Made by a program: the position numbers and the translations under genes
Notes under the pieces: generated by a model
What the model was told of the DNA's origin: nothing
The model's input: the letters and a program-made list of their open reading frames with translations, nothing else
The model's database searches: none
Assembly (NCBI GenBank): GCA_032251315.1
Contig: JAVVEE010000081.1
Span: 1 to 10,166 of the forward strand
DNA from: LH-M37 sp032251315
GTDB taxonomy: Bacteria > Pseudomonadota > Gammaproteobacteria > SZUA-229
Length of the DNA stretch: 10,166 nt
Direction: 5' to 3'
Part shown: positions 1-7,423 of the stretch, one piece after another
How positions within the stretch are numbered: position 1 is the stretch's first letter
Layout of the letters: every line of letters begins with the position of its first letter

Positions 1-73
1 TACGCTCGGCAGCAGCATCCCTGCTGCTGACGGTCTTGATTGAAGGGTATCCTTTCCATGCGTTTTGTTAGTA
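1..73. repeat. Partial copy of the dispersed palindromic element, cut by the window edge
   Basis: Read as reverse complement, these bases match 7428-7500 at 72 of 73 positions; the single difference is at base 6. The copy contains the small hairpin TGCTGCTG/CAGCAGCA equivalent, the 28-nt arm at 33-60 (begins GTCTTGATTG, ends CTTTCCATG) and the flanking CGTTTTGTTAGTA at 61-73. Similarity stops abruptly after 73, which marks one element boundary. The other half of this copy would lie left of the window. No reading frame crosses it. A MITE- or BIME-like non-coding repeat is inferred; the family is not identified. Confidence 0.85.
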
Positions 74-163
74 TCTATAAAAACTAAAAAAACCGTGTAG
101 ATCAGAGTATATATGCTTCTCCACCTAAAAGTTGTCTCCAATGACTCTAAAATTTAAAAACCC

Positions 164-191
164 AAAAAAAAACCGGCAAGGGGTGCCGGTT
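164..191 (-). terminator. Rho-independent terminator of the M18 aminopeptidase gene
   Basis: Bases 171-178 (AACCGGCA) pair perfectly with 184-191 (TGCCGGTT) around a 5-nt loop. Nine A residues at 164-172 read as a run of T on the minus strand, directly after the stem. This is the classic intrinsic terminator layout. It sits about 95 nt downstream of the minus-strand gene that stops at 287. Bases 74-163 are AT-rich with nothing else recognised. Confidence 0.85.
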
Positions 192-286
192 AAAGGGAGA
201 GTCGCCAAAGGGAATGGGATCCCGTTGACGTTACCAAGAATAATGATCCCGCTGCATTTATCAACGTGCCATTACAAATATTTACA

Positions 287-1588
287 CTAACGAAAATATT
301 CACGCAGTGCACGGCAAAGATAATAGCCATCCCAGCGCCCGGCCAGTTCCCGTATTGAATGCATAGCAAATGTGGGCACACCGACATCGACGGTACGCAC
401 GCCCAGATTACTAGCCGTCACCGGGCCAATGGTGCTGCCGCAGGCGGTATCGGTGCGCACTACAAATGACTGCACCGGCACGTCGGCTTTTTCGCAAATA
501 TAACGAAAAGCAGCGCTGGTTTCACTGTTAGAGGCATAACGTTGATTAGAGTTCATTTTAATTACCGGCCCCTGATTTAGTATCGGGCCATGATTTTCAT
601 CGTGCTTGTCGGCAAAGTTCGGATGAATGCCGTGAGCGTTATCGACGGAGATCATCATCGACTGATCCATGCAGCGGACAAAATGTTCGGTGCCCGGCGG
701 GCACAAACGCTCCAGCACTGATTTGAGAAAATTGCCCTGCGCACCGCTTGCCGAAGCGCTGCCCACCTCTTCGTGATCGTTGCACACCAGCAGGCAGTTC
801 TGTTTCGGATCGGCCTGCAACAGCGCCATTAATGCGGTATAGCAGCTCAGCAAATTGTCCAGGCGTGCAGCAGCGATAAAATCCTGATGCAGACCGATCA
901 CCGCCGGTGCCTGCACATCGTAGAAACTCATTTCATAATCAAGGATTTTTTCCGCTTTTAAATCCGGTTTTTGCTTGCTGAGCAGGCGCAGCAGGATATC
1001 GCGAAAATCGGGCTGGCGATCATCGCCTTCCGGCAGCTTCATCAAGATAGGCGGAAGGTGTTCCTGCTTGTTGATGGCATGAGTTTCATTAGCCTCCCGA
1101 TCAAGATGAATGGCCAGGCTGGGAATGCTGGCAATGGCCTGCTCGAAATCAATCAGCGTGTTGCCGACTTCGCCATCAGTGGTGACATAATTGACGCGCC
1201 CCGCCAGAGACAGATCGCGATCAAACCAGGGATTCAGCAAGGCCCCGCCGTAGACTTCGACGCCCAGCTGGAAATAACTATTTTTGGTAATTTCAGGATT
1301 GGGTTTGACTTTCAGGCATGGACTGTCGGTATGTGCGCCGGCCATACGAAAACCATGCTCCACCGGATCGCGTCCCAGTGTAAAAGCAATAATCGAGGAG
1401 TCGTTACGGGTAACGTAAAACTTGCAGGTCACGGGTACGGCTGCATGCATCTCCCAGGCATCGGATTCGCTCAGGCGTTTAAAACCGTTTTCTTCCAGCG
1501 TCGCTGACATTTGTTCGACCGCGTGAAAGGGGGTGGGCGAGGCCTTGATAAAGCTCAACAAACCAGCGACAAATTCTGCATCTTGCAT
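287..1588 (-). CDS. apeB: M18 family aminopeptidase (aspartyl aminopeptidase type)
   Basis: A 433-residue cytosolic zinc aminopeptidase that removes N-terminal residues, typically acidic ones, from peptides. The length is normal for bacterial M18 enzymes. Dinuclear metal-site residues expected for clan MH are all visible: H86 in AHTDSP, D244 in ARLDNL, E273/E274 in DHEEVGS (general base and ligand), D316 in SVDNAH and H410 in FAMHSIRE. The N-terminal FIKASPTPFHAV motif is also typical of the family. The ATG at 1586-1588 places this motif at the expected position; only a weak AGGT stands upstream as a ribosome site. The gene follows the NAD-kinase-like gene on the same strand after about 73 nt and ends at the strong terminator 164-191, so the two may be co-transcribed. 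M18 enzymes commonly form tetrahedral dodecamers; that is family knowledge, not visible here. Confidence 0.95.
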   Translation of the reverse strand: MQDAEFVAGLLSFIKASPTPFHAVEQMSATLEENGFKRLSESDAWEMHAAVPVTCKFYVTRNDSSIIAFTLGRDPVEHGFRMAGAHTDSPCLKVKPNPEITKNSYFQLGVEVYGGALLNPWFDRDLSLAGRVNYVTTDGEVGNTLIDFEQAIASIPSLAIHLDREANETHAINKQEHLPPILMKLPEGDDRQPDFRDILLRLLSKQKPDLKAEKILDYEMSFYDVQAPAVIGLHQDFIAAARLDNLLSCYTALMALLQADPKQNCLLVCNDHEEVGSASASGAQGNFLKSVLERLCPPGTEHFVRCMDQSMMISVDNAHGIHPNFADKHDENHGPILNQGPVIKMNSNQRYASNSETSAAFRYICEKADVPVQSFVVRTDTACGSTIGPVTASNLGVRTVDVGVPTFAMHSIRELAGRWDGYYLCRALREYFR

Positions 1589-1661
1589 TTTTTAATACCT
1601 GTAATTTAGTGTTGCTTATTAATGCGTTTTGAGCGTTCAGCTTATACCAAACACCTCATAC

Positions 1662-2810
1662 TTAATTAAATTTATACAAAGTGCGCTGCTCGAAGCCGGT
1701 CACTACCGGCTTTACCCCCGCCAGTTTTTTATCCAGCTCCACACTGCCGGTATCAAGCAATAATGGCCGCCCCTGCAAAGCGCGTAATTTTTCATTGGTG
1801 GCAATGACTATGATATTCCCAACGCCCACTTTTGCAATCACCGCGGGGGTAAACTGCTGGTTGCCGCGACCAAATATATGCCCCTGTCCGCCGATGGCGG
1901 TGACAATTATTTTTGCTCCGCTGGTTTCGCCGGAAGTTTCATCAAGCAGTGCCAGCATGGCGCGCTCATCCATGTCGCCAGCCAGCAATTGCCGGTTCCG
2001 CACCGCGTCGACACCCAGCAGGCTGTTGGGCAGACCCAGTTCATCCATCACCGCAGCGGTGGTGGTTCCGGCTCCGATAAAATACAGCACCTCGTCTTCC
2101 ATGTTTTCCACCACGTCAGTGGCGATATCCTGCAACGCCAGCGCTTCGTTGTTGATCCCACCCTGCTTCATCGCCTGCATGCGTGCCTCATCGGCCGGTA
2201 CCGATAGATAACCATAACAGCGGGCGGACAGCTGGCCCGCCCGGTAAGCCGCCTCATTCAGATCCATGACCTCAGCTTGCTTCAGCGTCAGCGGCTCGCC
2301 CTGTTCGAGCAGCGCCACCAGCTCACCGGCACGCGAGGGCGTCACTGCATAAACCGCAGAATGGATTTTGCAGCCCGCGGGAATGCCCACTACCGGCAGC
2401 GTGTCCGCCCTGCCGCAGCTCTGCAGGGCGTCCAGCACATCCCGGGCGGTGCCGTCGCCACCGGTAAACAGCAGCAGGTCGATGTTGTTTTCACAGAGCC
2501 TGAGCACGGCCTGGTAAGTATCACCGGCGCTGCTTACCGGTGGTGCCGCCATGACGGTTTCATAGGCGATGCCCGCCTGCTCGAGCGCCGCCGCGCCCAT
2601 GTCACCGGATACCGTTAATACCGGCTGCATCTTTATGCCCCTCAGCTGCGCCAGCGCCAGTGCGGCACGCTCACCCGCTTTGGGCTGCGCGCCCTGCGCC
2701 AGCGCCTGCTCGACAATCTCCCGGCCATCGCTGCCCTTGAGGCCGACCGTACCGCCGATTCCGGCCATCGGATTAATGATTAAGCCCAGTTTTAAGGTGA
2801 CAGATTTCAT
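1662..2810 (-). CDS. ATP-NAD kinase / AcoX-like family protein
   Basis: A 382-residue soluble protein of the NAD-kinase-like superfamily (COG3199 type). It shows the N-terminal LGLIINPMAGIGG nucleotide-binding strand and loop, the hallmark LLLFTGGDGTARD motif near residues 112-124, and VGIPAGCKIHSAVYA shortly after, all characteristic of this family. Members are predicted to phosphorylate NAD or a related substrate, but the true substrate is usually unproven. It is distinct from the short canonical NadK. I chose the ATG at 2808-2810. A longer frame from 2849 would add 13 residues (MRPLLEV...) with a GAGG-like site, but that ATG lies inside a likely -10 box (TAGAATG on the minus strand), the extra codons are unlike the rest, and the family normally begins right before the LGLIINP strand. 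It is divergent from ispG and upstream of apeB. Confidence 0.85.
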   Translation of the reverse strand: MKSVTLKLGLIINPMAGIGGTVGLKGSDGREIVEQALAQGAQPKAGERAALALAQLRGIKMQPVLTVSGDMGAAALEQAGIAYETVMAAPPVSSAGDTYQAVLRLCENNIDLLLFTGGDGTARDVLDALQSCGRADTLPVVGIPAGCKIHSAVYAVTPSRAGELVALLEQGEPLTLKQAEVMDLNEAAYRAGQLSARCYGYLSVPADEARMQAMKQGGINNEALALQDIATDVVENMEDEVLYFIGAGTTTAAVMDELGLPNSLLGVDAVRNRQLLAGDMDERAMLALLDETSGETSGAKIIVTAIGGQGHIFGRGNQQFTPAVIAKVGVGNIIVIATNEKLRALQGRPLLLDTGSVELDKKLAGVKPVVTGFEQRTLYKFN

Positions 2811-2846
2811 ATATATAGTGCTTGCTACAACTTCCAATAAAGGCCG

Positions 2847-2895
2847 CATTCTAGCCGCCTCTGCCTGTGCAGGCTACGGCGGCACAAGGTAGAAT
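2847..2895. promoter_or_regulatory. Divergent promoter region with central dyad
   Basis: Two copies of TAGAATG point outward: 2890-2896 toward ispG and the reverse complement at 2846-2852 toward the NAD-kinase-like gene. As -10 boxes they would give leaders of roughly 25-30 nt to both starts. Between them lies a dyad centred at 2868.5: GCCTG (2863-2867) / CAGGC (2870-2874), with outer arms GCCGCC (2854-2859) / GGCGGC (2878-2883). No convincing -35 hexamers are visible. The dyad could be an operator or merely a cruciform-prone GC patch; function is inferred. Confidence 0.4.
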
Positions 2896-2926
2896 GTGAT
2901 CTTTTCAAAAAGCACGGCGAATCATC

Positions 2927-4159
2927 ATGCTATTTCCAGACGCTTACCAACCCCGAAGAAACTCGCTCGCCGTCGACATTGACGGCGTTATCGTCGGCGG
3001 CAAGGCGCCGGTAGTGGTGCAGTCCATGACCAATACCGACACCGCCGATGTCAGCGCCACCACCGCCCAGATTATCGAGCTGGCGAATGCCGGTTCCGAG
3101 CTGGTGCGCATTACCGTCAATGACAACAGGGCGGCCGCGGCGGTGGCCAGAATCCGCGAGGCGCTGGACAAAAAGAACATCAGCACACCGCTGATCGGCG
3201 ATTTTCATTTCAACGGCCACAAATTGCTGAATGATCACCCTGAGTGCGGCGCAGCCCTGGCCAAATACCGCATCAACCCCGGCAACGTCGGCCGCGGCGC
3301 CAACCGCGACAGCCAGTTTGCCACCATGATTGAGCACGCCATCAAAAACGACAAGGCAGTGCGTATCGGCGTCAACTGGGGCAGCATGGACCAGGCATTG
3401 CTGGCCCGGCTGATGGACGAAAATGCCCGCCTCGATGAGCCGCTCGATGCCCACAGCCTGATGCTCGAAACCGTCATCCGCTCGGCCCTCGACAGCGCCG
3501 GAGCGGCGGAAGAAATCGGCCTGCACAAAAACAAGATCATTCTTTCCTGCAAAATGAGCGTGGTGAAAGATCTGGTCAGTGTCTACCGCTCGCTGGCGGG
3601 TCGCAGTTATTACGCCCTGCACCTCGGCCTTACCGAAGCCGGCATCGGCTCCAAAGGCATCGTCGCCTCCACGGCTGCGCTCAGCATGCTGCTGCACGAC
3701 GGCATCGGCGACACCATCCGCGTCTCATTAACTCCGGAGCCGGGGGCCGAACGCAGTAAGGAGGTGGTGGTCGCCCAGGAAATTCTGCAAACCATGGGCT
3801 TGCGCGCATTTGTGCCCCTGGTCACCGCCTGCCCCGGTTGCGGTCGCACTACCAGCGATTTCTTCCAGCATCTCGCTTCCCAGATTCAGGACTACCTGCG
3901 CAGTGAAATGCCGGTGTGGAAAAAAAGCTACCAGGGGGTGGAAAACATGAGCGTGGCGGTGATGGGCTGCGTGGTCAACGGCCCCGGCGAAAGCAAGCAC
4001 GCCAACATCGGCATCAGCCTGCCCGGCAGTGGCGAAACACCGGTGGCGCCGGTGTATGAGGACGGCAAGAAAACCGTGACCCTGAAAGGCGATAATGTTG
4101 CCGATGAATTTAAGGTGTTAATCGACAAATATGTGGCAAGATCCTACCTTAAAATATAA
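2927..4159 (+). CDS. ispG: 4-hydroxy-3-methylbut-2-enyl diphosphate synthase, flavodoxin-dependent
   Basis: IspG (GcpE), 410 residues, is the penultimate enzyme of the MEP isoprenoid pathway. It reductively converts MEcPP to HMBPP with a [4Fe-4S] cluster in the cytosol, fed by flavodoxin. Cluster ligands are visible: C302 and C305 in TACPGCGRTTSDF, C348 in VMGCVVNGPGE and E355 in the same motif. The N-terminal half is the TIM-barrel part, with VVVQSMTNTDTADV, LIGDFHFNG and RINPGNVGRG motifs. The length fits the longer form found in several proteobacteria. The ATG start is followed directly by conserved sequence; the ribosome site is weak. It lies 34 nt before the TonB receptor remnant, with no obvious terminator between, so read-through into that block is possible. 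Codon use is GC-rich, in contrast to the following genes. Confidence 0.97.
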   Translation: MLFPDAYQPRRNSLAVDIDGVIVGGKAPVVVQSMTNTDTADVSATTAQIIELANAGSELVRITVNDNRAAAAVARIREALDKKNISTPLIGDFHFNGHKLLNDHPECGAALAKYRINPGNVGRGANRDSQFATMIEHAIKNDKAVRIGVNWGSMDQALLARLMDENARLDEPLDAHSLMLETVIRSALDSAGAAEEIGLHKNKIILSCKMSVVKDLVSVYRSLAGRSYYALHLGLTEAGIGSKGIVASTAALSMLLHDGIGDTIRVSLTPEPGAERSKEVVVAQEILQTMGLRAFVPLVTACPGCGRTTSDFFQHLASQIQDYLRSEMPVWKKSYQGVENMSVAVMGCVVNGPGESKHANIGISLPGSGETPVAPVYEDGKKTVTLKGDNVADEFKVLIDKYVARSYLKI

Positions 4160-4193
4160 CCTGACAATAAGCAGGATTTGATTCTGAGCGGGT

Positions 4194-4424
4194 ATGAAAC
4201 CACAACCAACTATAATTATTTTTGTTGCCCTGACTCAGTCTGCTTTCGCTCAAGCCAACAACGACGATATCCGGCTACAGCATTTCCTCTCCCTCAACCT
4301 GGAAGAGCTGGTCAGCCTGGAAACCACCATCTGCCAGAGTGTAATTATTATGCTGAGATACAATATAAACTTTAATGGTCCAGCTATCAGGAACACTCAA
4401 AATAAAAAAATCAAATACCATTAA
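4194..4424 (+). pseudogene. Remnant of a TonB-dependent outer-membrane receptor (N-terminal piece)
   Basis: The 76-residue frame starts with a convincing signal peptide (MKPQPTIIIFVALTQSAFAQ, cut after AFA). It continues with DDIRLQHFLSLNLEELVSLETTI, which resembles the segment before the plug of TonB-dependent receptors that usually accompany YfiR/CHASE8 genes (pattern LxxLSLEELLNLEVT). After about 47 residues the resemblance stops and the several-hundred-residue plug and barrel are absent. The tail VIIMLRYNINF has the alternating hydrophobic pattern ending in F of an outer-membrane C-terminal strand, but the frame then runs 12 residues further to its stop. I infer a large internal deletion of the receptor gene. 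It could instead be a small secreted protein; the fragment is too short to settle this. Confidence 0.5.
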
Positions 4425-4443
4425 ACATGCCATTGCAAAAGAC

Positions 4444-5004
4444 ATGTTGAAACGAATAACGACAACCCTGTTGATCAGTACCTGCCTTCTGGTGATAAAC
4501 ACCATGCAAACAGCTACTGCTCAAACTCATGGCGATGATGAGCTTTTACTCAAAGCCGCCTACATATACAATTTTGCCATTTTCACACGCTGGCCGGAAA
4601 GCACCTGGAAAACAAAGGATATGCCACTAAAGCTATGCATTGCCGGTAAAGATGCATTGGCTGATGAGATTCAAAAGCTTCATGAAAAAATAATTAAAGG
4701 ACACCCTGTCACTCTCCATCCACTAAAAAATGCGCAGACTGCAAAGAACTGCCAGATACTATACATTGCTACTTCAGAAGGCAAAAATTACAAAAACATC
4801 CTTAAATCAGTACATGGCGAGCCTGTTCTAACAATAAGCGAACTACCCTACTTTGCACGCTCGAAAGGGATCATTGAACTCTACCGGGGAAAAGACCAAA
4901 CCTATTTCATTATTAGCCTCGAGGCCTCCAATAAAGCAGGGTTAGAATTCAGTTCTCGCTTGCTCAGTTTGGCAGTGGTAATCCCAGAGGTAGAAGCAGA
5001 ATGA
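4444..5004 (+). CDS. YfiR family periplasmic protein (DUF4154)
   Basis: A predicted secreted protein of 186 residues. The ATG at 4444 begins a clean signal peptide (MLKRITTTLLISTCLLVINT, then MQTATAQ); the upstream ATG at 4375 would add 23 charged residues before it and is less likely. The mature part follows the DUF4154 pattern: LLKAAYIYNFAIFTRWPE, then LKLCIAGKDAL with one conserved Cys, NCQILYIA with the second Cys (disulfide pair in this family), and a C-terminal VLTISELPYFARSKGIIEL ... SSRLLSLAVVI. In Pseudomonas, YfiR is the periplasmic repressor of the CHASE8-containing diguanylate cyclase YfiN, so the overlapping downstream CHASE8 kinase is the likely partner. The stop codon overlaps the next start as ATGA. 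The gene is AT-rich relative to ispG, suggesting different ancestry for this block. Confidence 0.88.
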   Translation: MLKRITTTLLISTCLLVINTMQTATAQTHGDDELLLKAAYIYNFAIFTRWPESTWKTKDMPLKLCIAGKDALADEIQKLHEKIIKGHPVTLHPLKNAQTAKNCQILYIATSEGKNYKNILKSVHGEPVLTISELPYFARSKGIIELYRGKDQTYFIISLEASNKAGLEFSSRLLSLAVVIPEVEAE

Positions 5005-6923
5005 TCTTACTCAATGCTTCCATCAAGCAAAAACTAATAGCCATTATTTTGGGCACTGCCGGAGCAGTATTATTTATAAGCCTAACCTTATTTATGACGC
5101 TTGAAGTTAGCTCTGCCCGAAACGATACAGTGACTCGATTACGAGCACTAGCGACTGTACTTGGTGCAAACAGTAGTGCTGCCATCACTTTTCAGGACAA
5201 AAAAACTGTAACTGAGATTTTAGCTACCCTCGCTTCACAGAACGACATAGTCCTGGCAGACATCCATAATAAAAATGGTGAGGCCTTTGCCGAATATCAT
5301 GCTTCCGACTTCAATGAAGAGCCGAATATCAGCCACAGAAAAAATGCTAATGATATTCAGTGGAACCTGGTTGAGGTGGTAGAGCCCATTATTGTTGATG
5401 GTGAGACTATCAGTTATTTCCACATCGTCGGTAACATGAGCAGAGTGCATGCGATCCTGATTCAGCAAGCCTATCTTGGACTGGGAACATTTGTAATTTC
5501 AATGCTGGTAGCACTACTGCTTTCTAACCAGCTACAACGCATAGTTTCAGTGCCAGTACGGCGTCTGCTCGACACCATGGAATCGGTCTCCACAAAACGA
5601 GACTTCAGCCACCGCGCGGAACGCTTTAGCCACGATGAGCTCGGCACCCTGGTCGACAACTTCAACATCATGCTGGACAATATTCAAAATTACGACGAGC
5701 AGCTAACCAGCCAGCAGCAAAGTCTGGAACGCATGGTGGACGAACGAACCCGCCAACTCGACGCCGCAAAAAAGCAGGCTGAATCCGCCAACCGGGCAAA
5801 AAGCGATTTCCTGGCATCCATGAGCCATGAAATCAGAACGCCCATGAACGGTGTTATCGGCATGCTCAACCTGCTCAAGCGCACCCCGCTGACAGAAAAA
5901 CAGAGCAATTATCTCGACACTATCGACGTCTCCAGCGAACAGCTGCTGCTGTTACTGAACGACATCATTGACATCTCGCAAATAGAATCCGACAAACTAA
6001 GTCTGGAAAAAAGCCCGTTCCAGCTGTCGAAGCTCTGTGATGATTGCATCCACCTTATTGAGAACCGTGCCAGCGAAAAACAGCTGGAGCTGTATATCGA
6101 TGCCGATCCCGATCTGCCAGAAAACCTCATCGGTGACGAGATGCGGTTGCGCCAGATCTTCATCAACCTGCTCAACAATGCGATTAAATTCACCAAACAG
6201 GGCAGCGTTACCTTAGGCATCAAAGCTCTTGAGCAAGATGAAGAAAATATCGAACTACTATTTTCGGTGATCGATACCGGCATAGGCATTCCACAGGAAA
6301 AACAGAGTCTTCTATTTGAAAAATTCTCACAGATAGATTCCGGTATAAGCAAAAATCATGAGGGTAGCGGACTCGGTCTGGCCATCTGCAAAAAACTGGT
6401 TGAAGCCATGGGCGGTGAAATAGGTATCAGAAACAACCCCGAGCAGGGCGTTACTTTTTATGTTGCATTGAAATTAGCGGTTATTTCCGAGTCCTGCCTG
6501 CAAAAACTTTCCGATAACACCTGCTGCGATCATGCCATCTCTCAGCTGTCTATTTTGATCGCCGAAGATAATAGAATAAATTGCTATGCTGCACAAACAC
6601 TCATGCAACAGGACGGACACAAAGTGACGGTAGCGACGAATGGCGAAGAGGCAGTCAATGCCGTAATCAATGCCGATGCCGCTTTCGATGTTATTTTAAT
6701 GGATATCCATATGCCCCTGGTCGATGGCATAGAAGCCAGCAGACGCATCCGCGCCTTGCCGGACAAAGACAAACAGGCCATTCCCATCATCGCCTTAACC
6801 GCCAACAGTTTACAGGACGAGAAACAGAAATGTTTTACAGCCGGCATGAACAGCTTTATCACCAAGCCGTTTTCACCAGACAAACTGAACGTCGAAATGA
6901 TAGCACTGCTATGCAGCGATTAG
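5001..6923 (+). CDS. Hybrid sensor histidine kinase: CHASE8-like sensor, HAMP, HisKA, HATPase_c, REC
   Basis: A 640-residue inner-membrane kinase. Membrane helix 1 is near residues 11-33. The periplasmic region, about 35-150, fits CHASE8 (VTRLRALATVLGANSSAAITFQDKK near its start). Helix 2 is near 157-175, followed by HAMP (about 176-230) and a short coiled-coil. HisKA carries phosphoacceptor H276 in SMSHEIRTPMNG. The ATP-binding domain has the N box (N389-N393), G1 DTGIGI (425-430), an F box and G2 GSGLGL (455-460). The receiver begins near 517 with acidic E522/D523, phosphoacceptor D568 in LMDIHMP, T600 and K622. All catalytic residues are present. No Hpt domain, output domain or separate response regulator is visible in the window. 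The 4-nt overlap with yfiR implies translational coupling, so YfiR probably controls this sensor. The sensor half is AT-rich and the kinase half GC-richer. Confidence 0.95.
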   Translation: MILLNASIKQKLIAIILGTAGAVLFISLTLFMTLEVSSARNDTVTRLRALATVLGANSSAAITFQDKKTVTEILATLASQNDIVLADIHNKNGEAFAEYHASDFNEEPNISHRKNANDIQWNLVEVVEPIIVDGETISYFHIVGNMSRVHAILIQQAYLGLGTFVISMLVALLLSNQLQRIVSVPVRRLLDTMESVSTKRDFSHRAERFSHDELGTLVDNFNIMLDNIQNYDEQLTSQQQSLERMVDERTRQLDAAKKQAESANRAKSDFLASMSHEIRTPMNGVIGMLNLLKRTPLTEKQSNYLDTIDVSSEQLLLLLNDIIDISQIESDKLSLEKSPFQLSKLCDDCIHLIENRASEKQLELYIDADPDLPENLIGDEMRLRQIFINLLNNAIKFTKQGSVTLGIKALEQDEENIELLFSVIDTGIGIPQEKQSLLFEKFSQIDSGISKNHEGSGLGLAICKKLVEAMGGEIGIRNNPEQGVTFYVALKLAVISESCLQKLSDNTCCDHAISQLSILIAEDNRINCYAAQTLMQQDGHKVTVATNGEEAVNAVINADAAFDVILMDIHMPLVDGIEASRRIRALPDKDKQAIPIIALTANSLQDEKQKCFTAGMNSFITKPFSPDKLNVEMIALLCSD

Positions 6924-7189
6924 CACAAACACTCGCCTTACCCCCCTGCAAACATAGATCATTCATACCAGGATTATGCCTGAAACAACTACTGTCTCGA
7001 AAACAACATGCAAATAGTTGGTGATTATTCAGCATCAGGTGTGCTAGTGTTAAACGTGTAAGGAAGTGGTGGGCGGAGCGTACAGGAAAATCATTTTTTA
7101 ATCCGGATTGCATAGCGCCACATAGACATATTAATTTAACCACGCCTGATAAAATGCAATCGCAATTCAACGCTTAAAGAGGGAATAAA

Positions 7190-7423
7190 ATGGCTAGCCA
7201 CTTAATAAAAGATGCAAAAAAACTCCTGGCGGGTAAAAGCGGCCGTCTGGACGATGAAGAACTGGAATATCTCGCCAATGAAATAACCAAACTTGGTTTC
7301 AAGCTGGGATTCGCTCGCGCGTATGCTGCCGGCCCGGATCTAATGGTAAAAATGATCCACGAACTGGAGCGCAAGGAAGACCAGCTTGACCAGATTCGTA
7401 AAATACTTAACTGTAAAACATAA
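7190..7423 (+). CDS. Small conserved-looking hypothetical protein
   Basis: A 77-residue protein that I do not recognise. It has a strong ribosome site (AGAGGG at 7178-7183, six bases before ATG). The sequence is charged and predicted mostly helical: an N-terminal basic stretch (HLIKDAKKLLAGKSGR), a DDEELEYLANEITKLG segment, a Gly/Ala-rich middle (GFKLGFARAYAAGPDL) and a heptad-like C-terminal helix (MVKMIHELERKEDQLDQIRKIL). No signal peptide, metal motif or membrane span is seen. The last codons (NCKT and stop) fall in the outer arm of the palindromic element 7407-7576, so the C-terminus may have been reshaped by that insertion. The 266 nt between the kinase stop and this start hold no recognised gene or convincing promoter. 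Confidence 0.65.
   Translation: MASHLIKDAKKLLAGKSGRLDDEELEYLANEITKLGFKLGFARAYAAGPDLMVKMIHELERKEDQLDQIRKILNCKT

Noticed and set aside
971..1507. 178-codon plus-strand frame opposite apeB.
   Set aside because: Fully antisense to the catalytic core of a clear M18 peptidase; no independent coding evidence.
2811..2849. N-terminal extension of the NAD-kinase-like protein from ATG 2849.
   Set aside because: The ATG overlaps a likely -10 box, the extra 13 codons are atypical, and family proteins start close to the LGLIINP strand.
2930..3697. 255-codon minus-strand frame inside ispG.
   Set aside because: Antisense shadow of a GC-rich, well conserved ispG; low-complexity residue make-up and no ribosome site.
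6581..7024. 147-codon plus-strand frame overlapping the receiver domain.
   Set aside because: It lies out of frame within the kinase gene, and its composition is that of a shadow frame.
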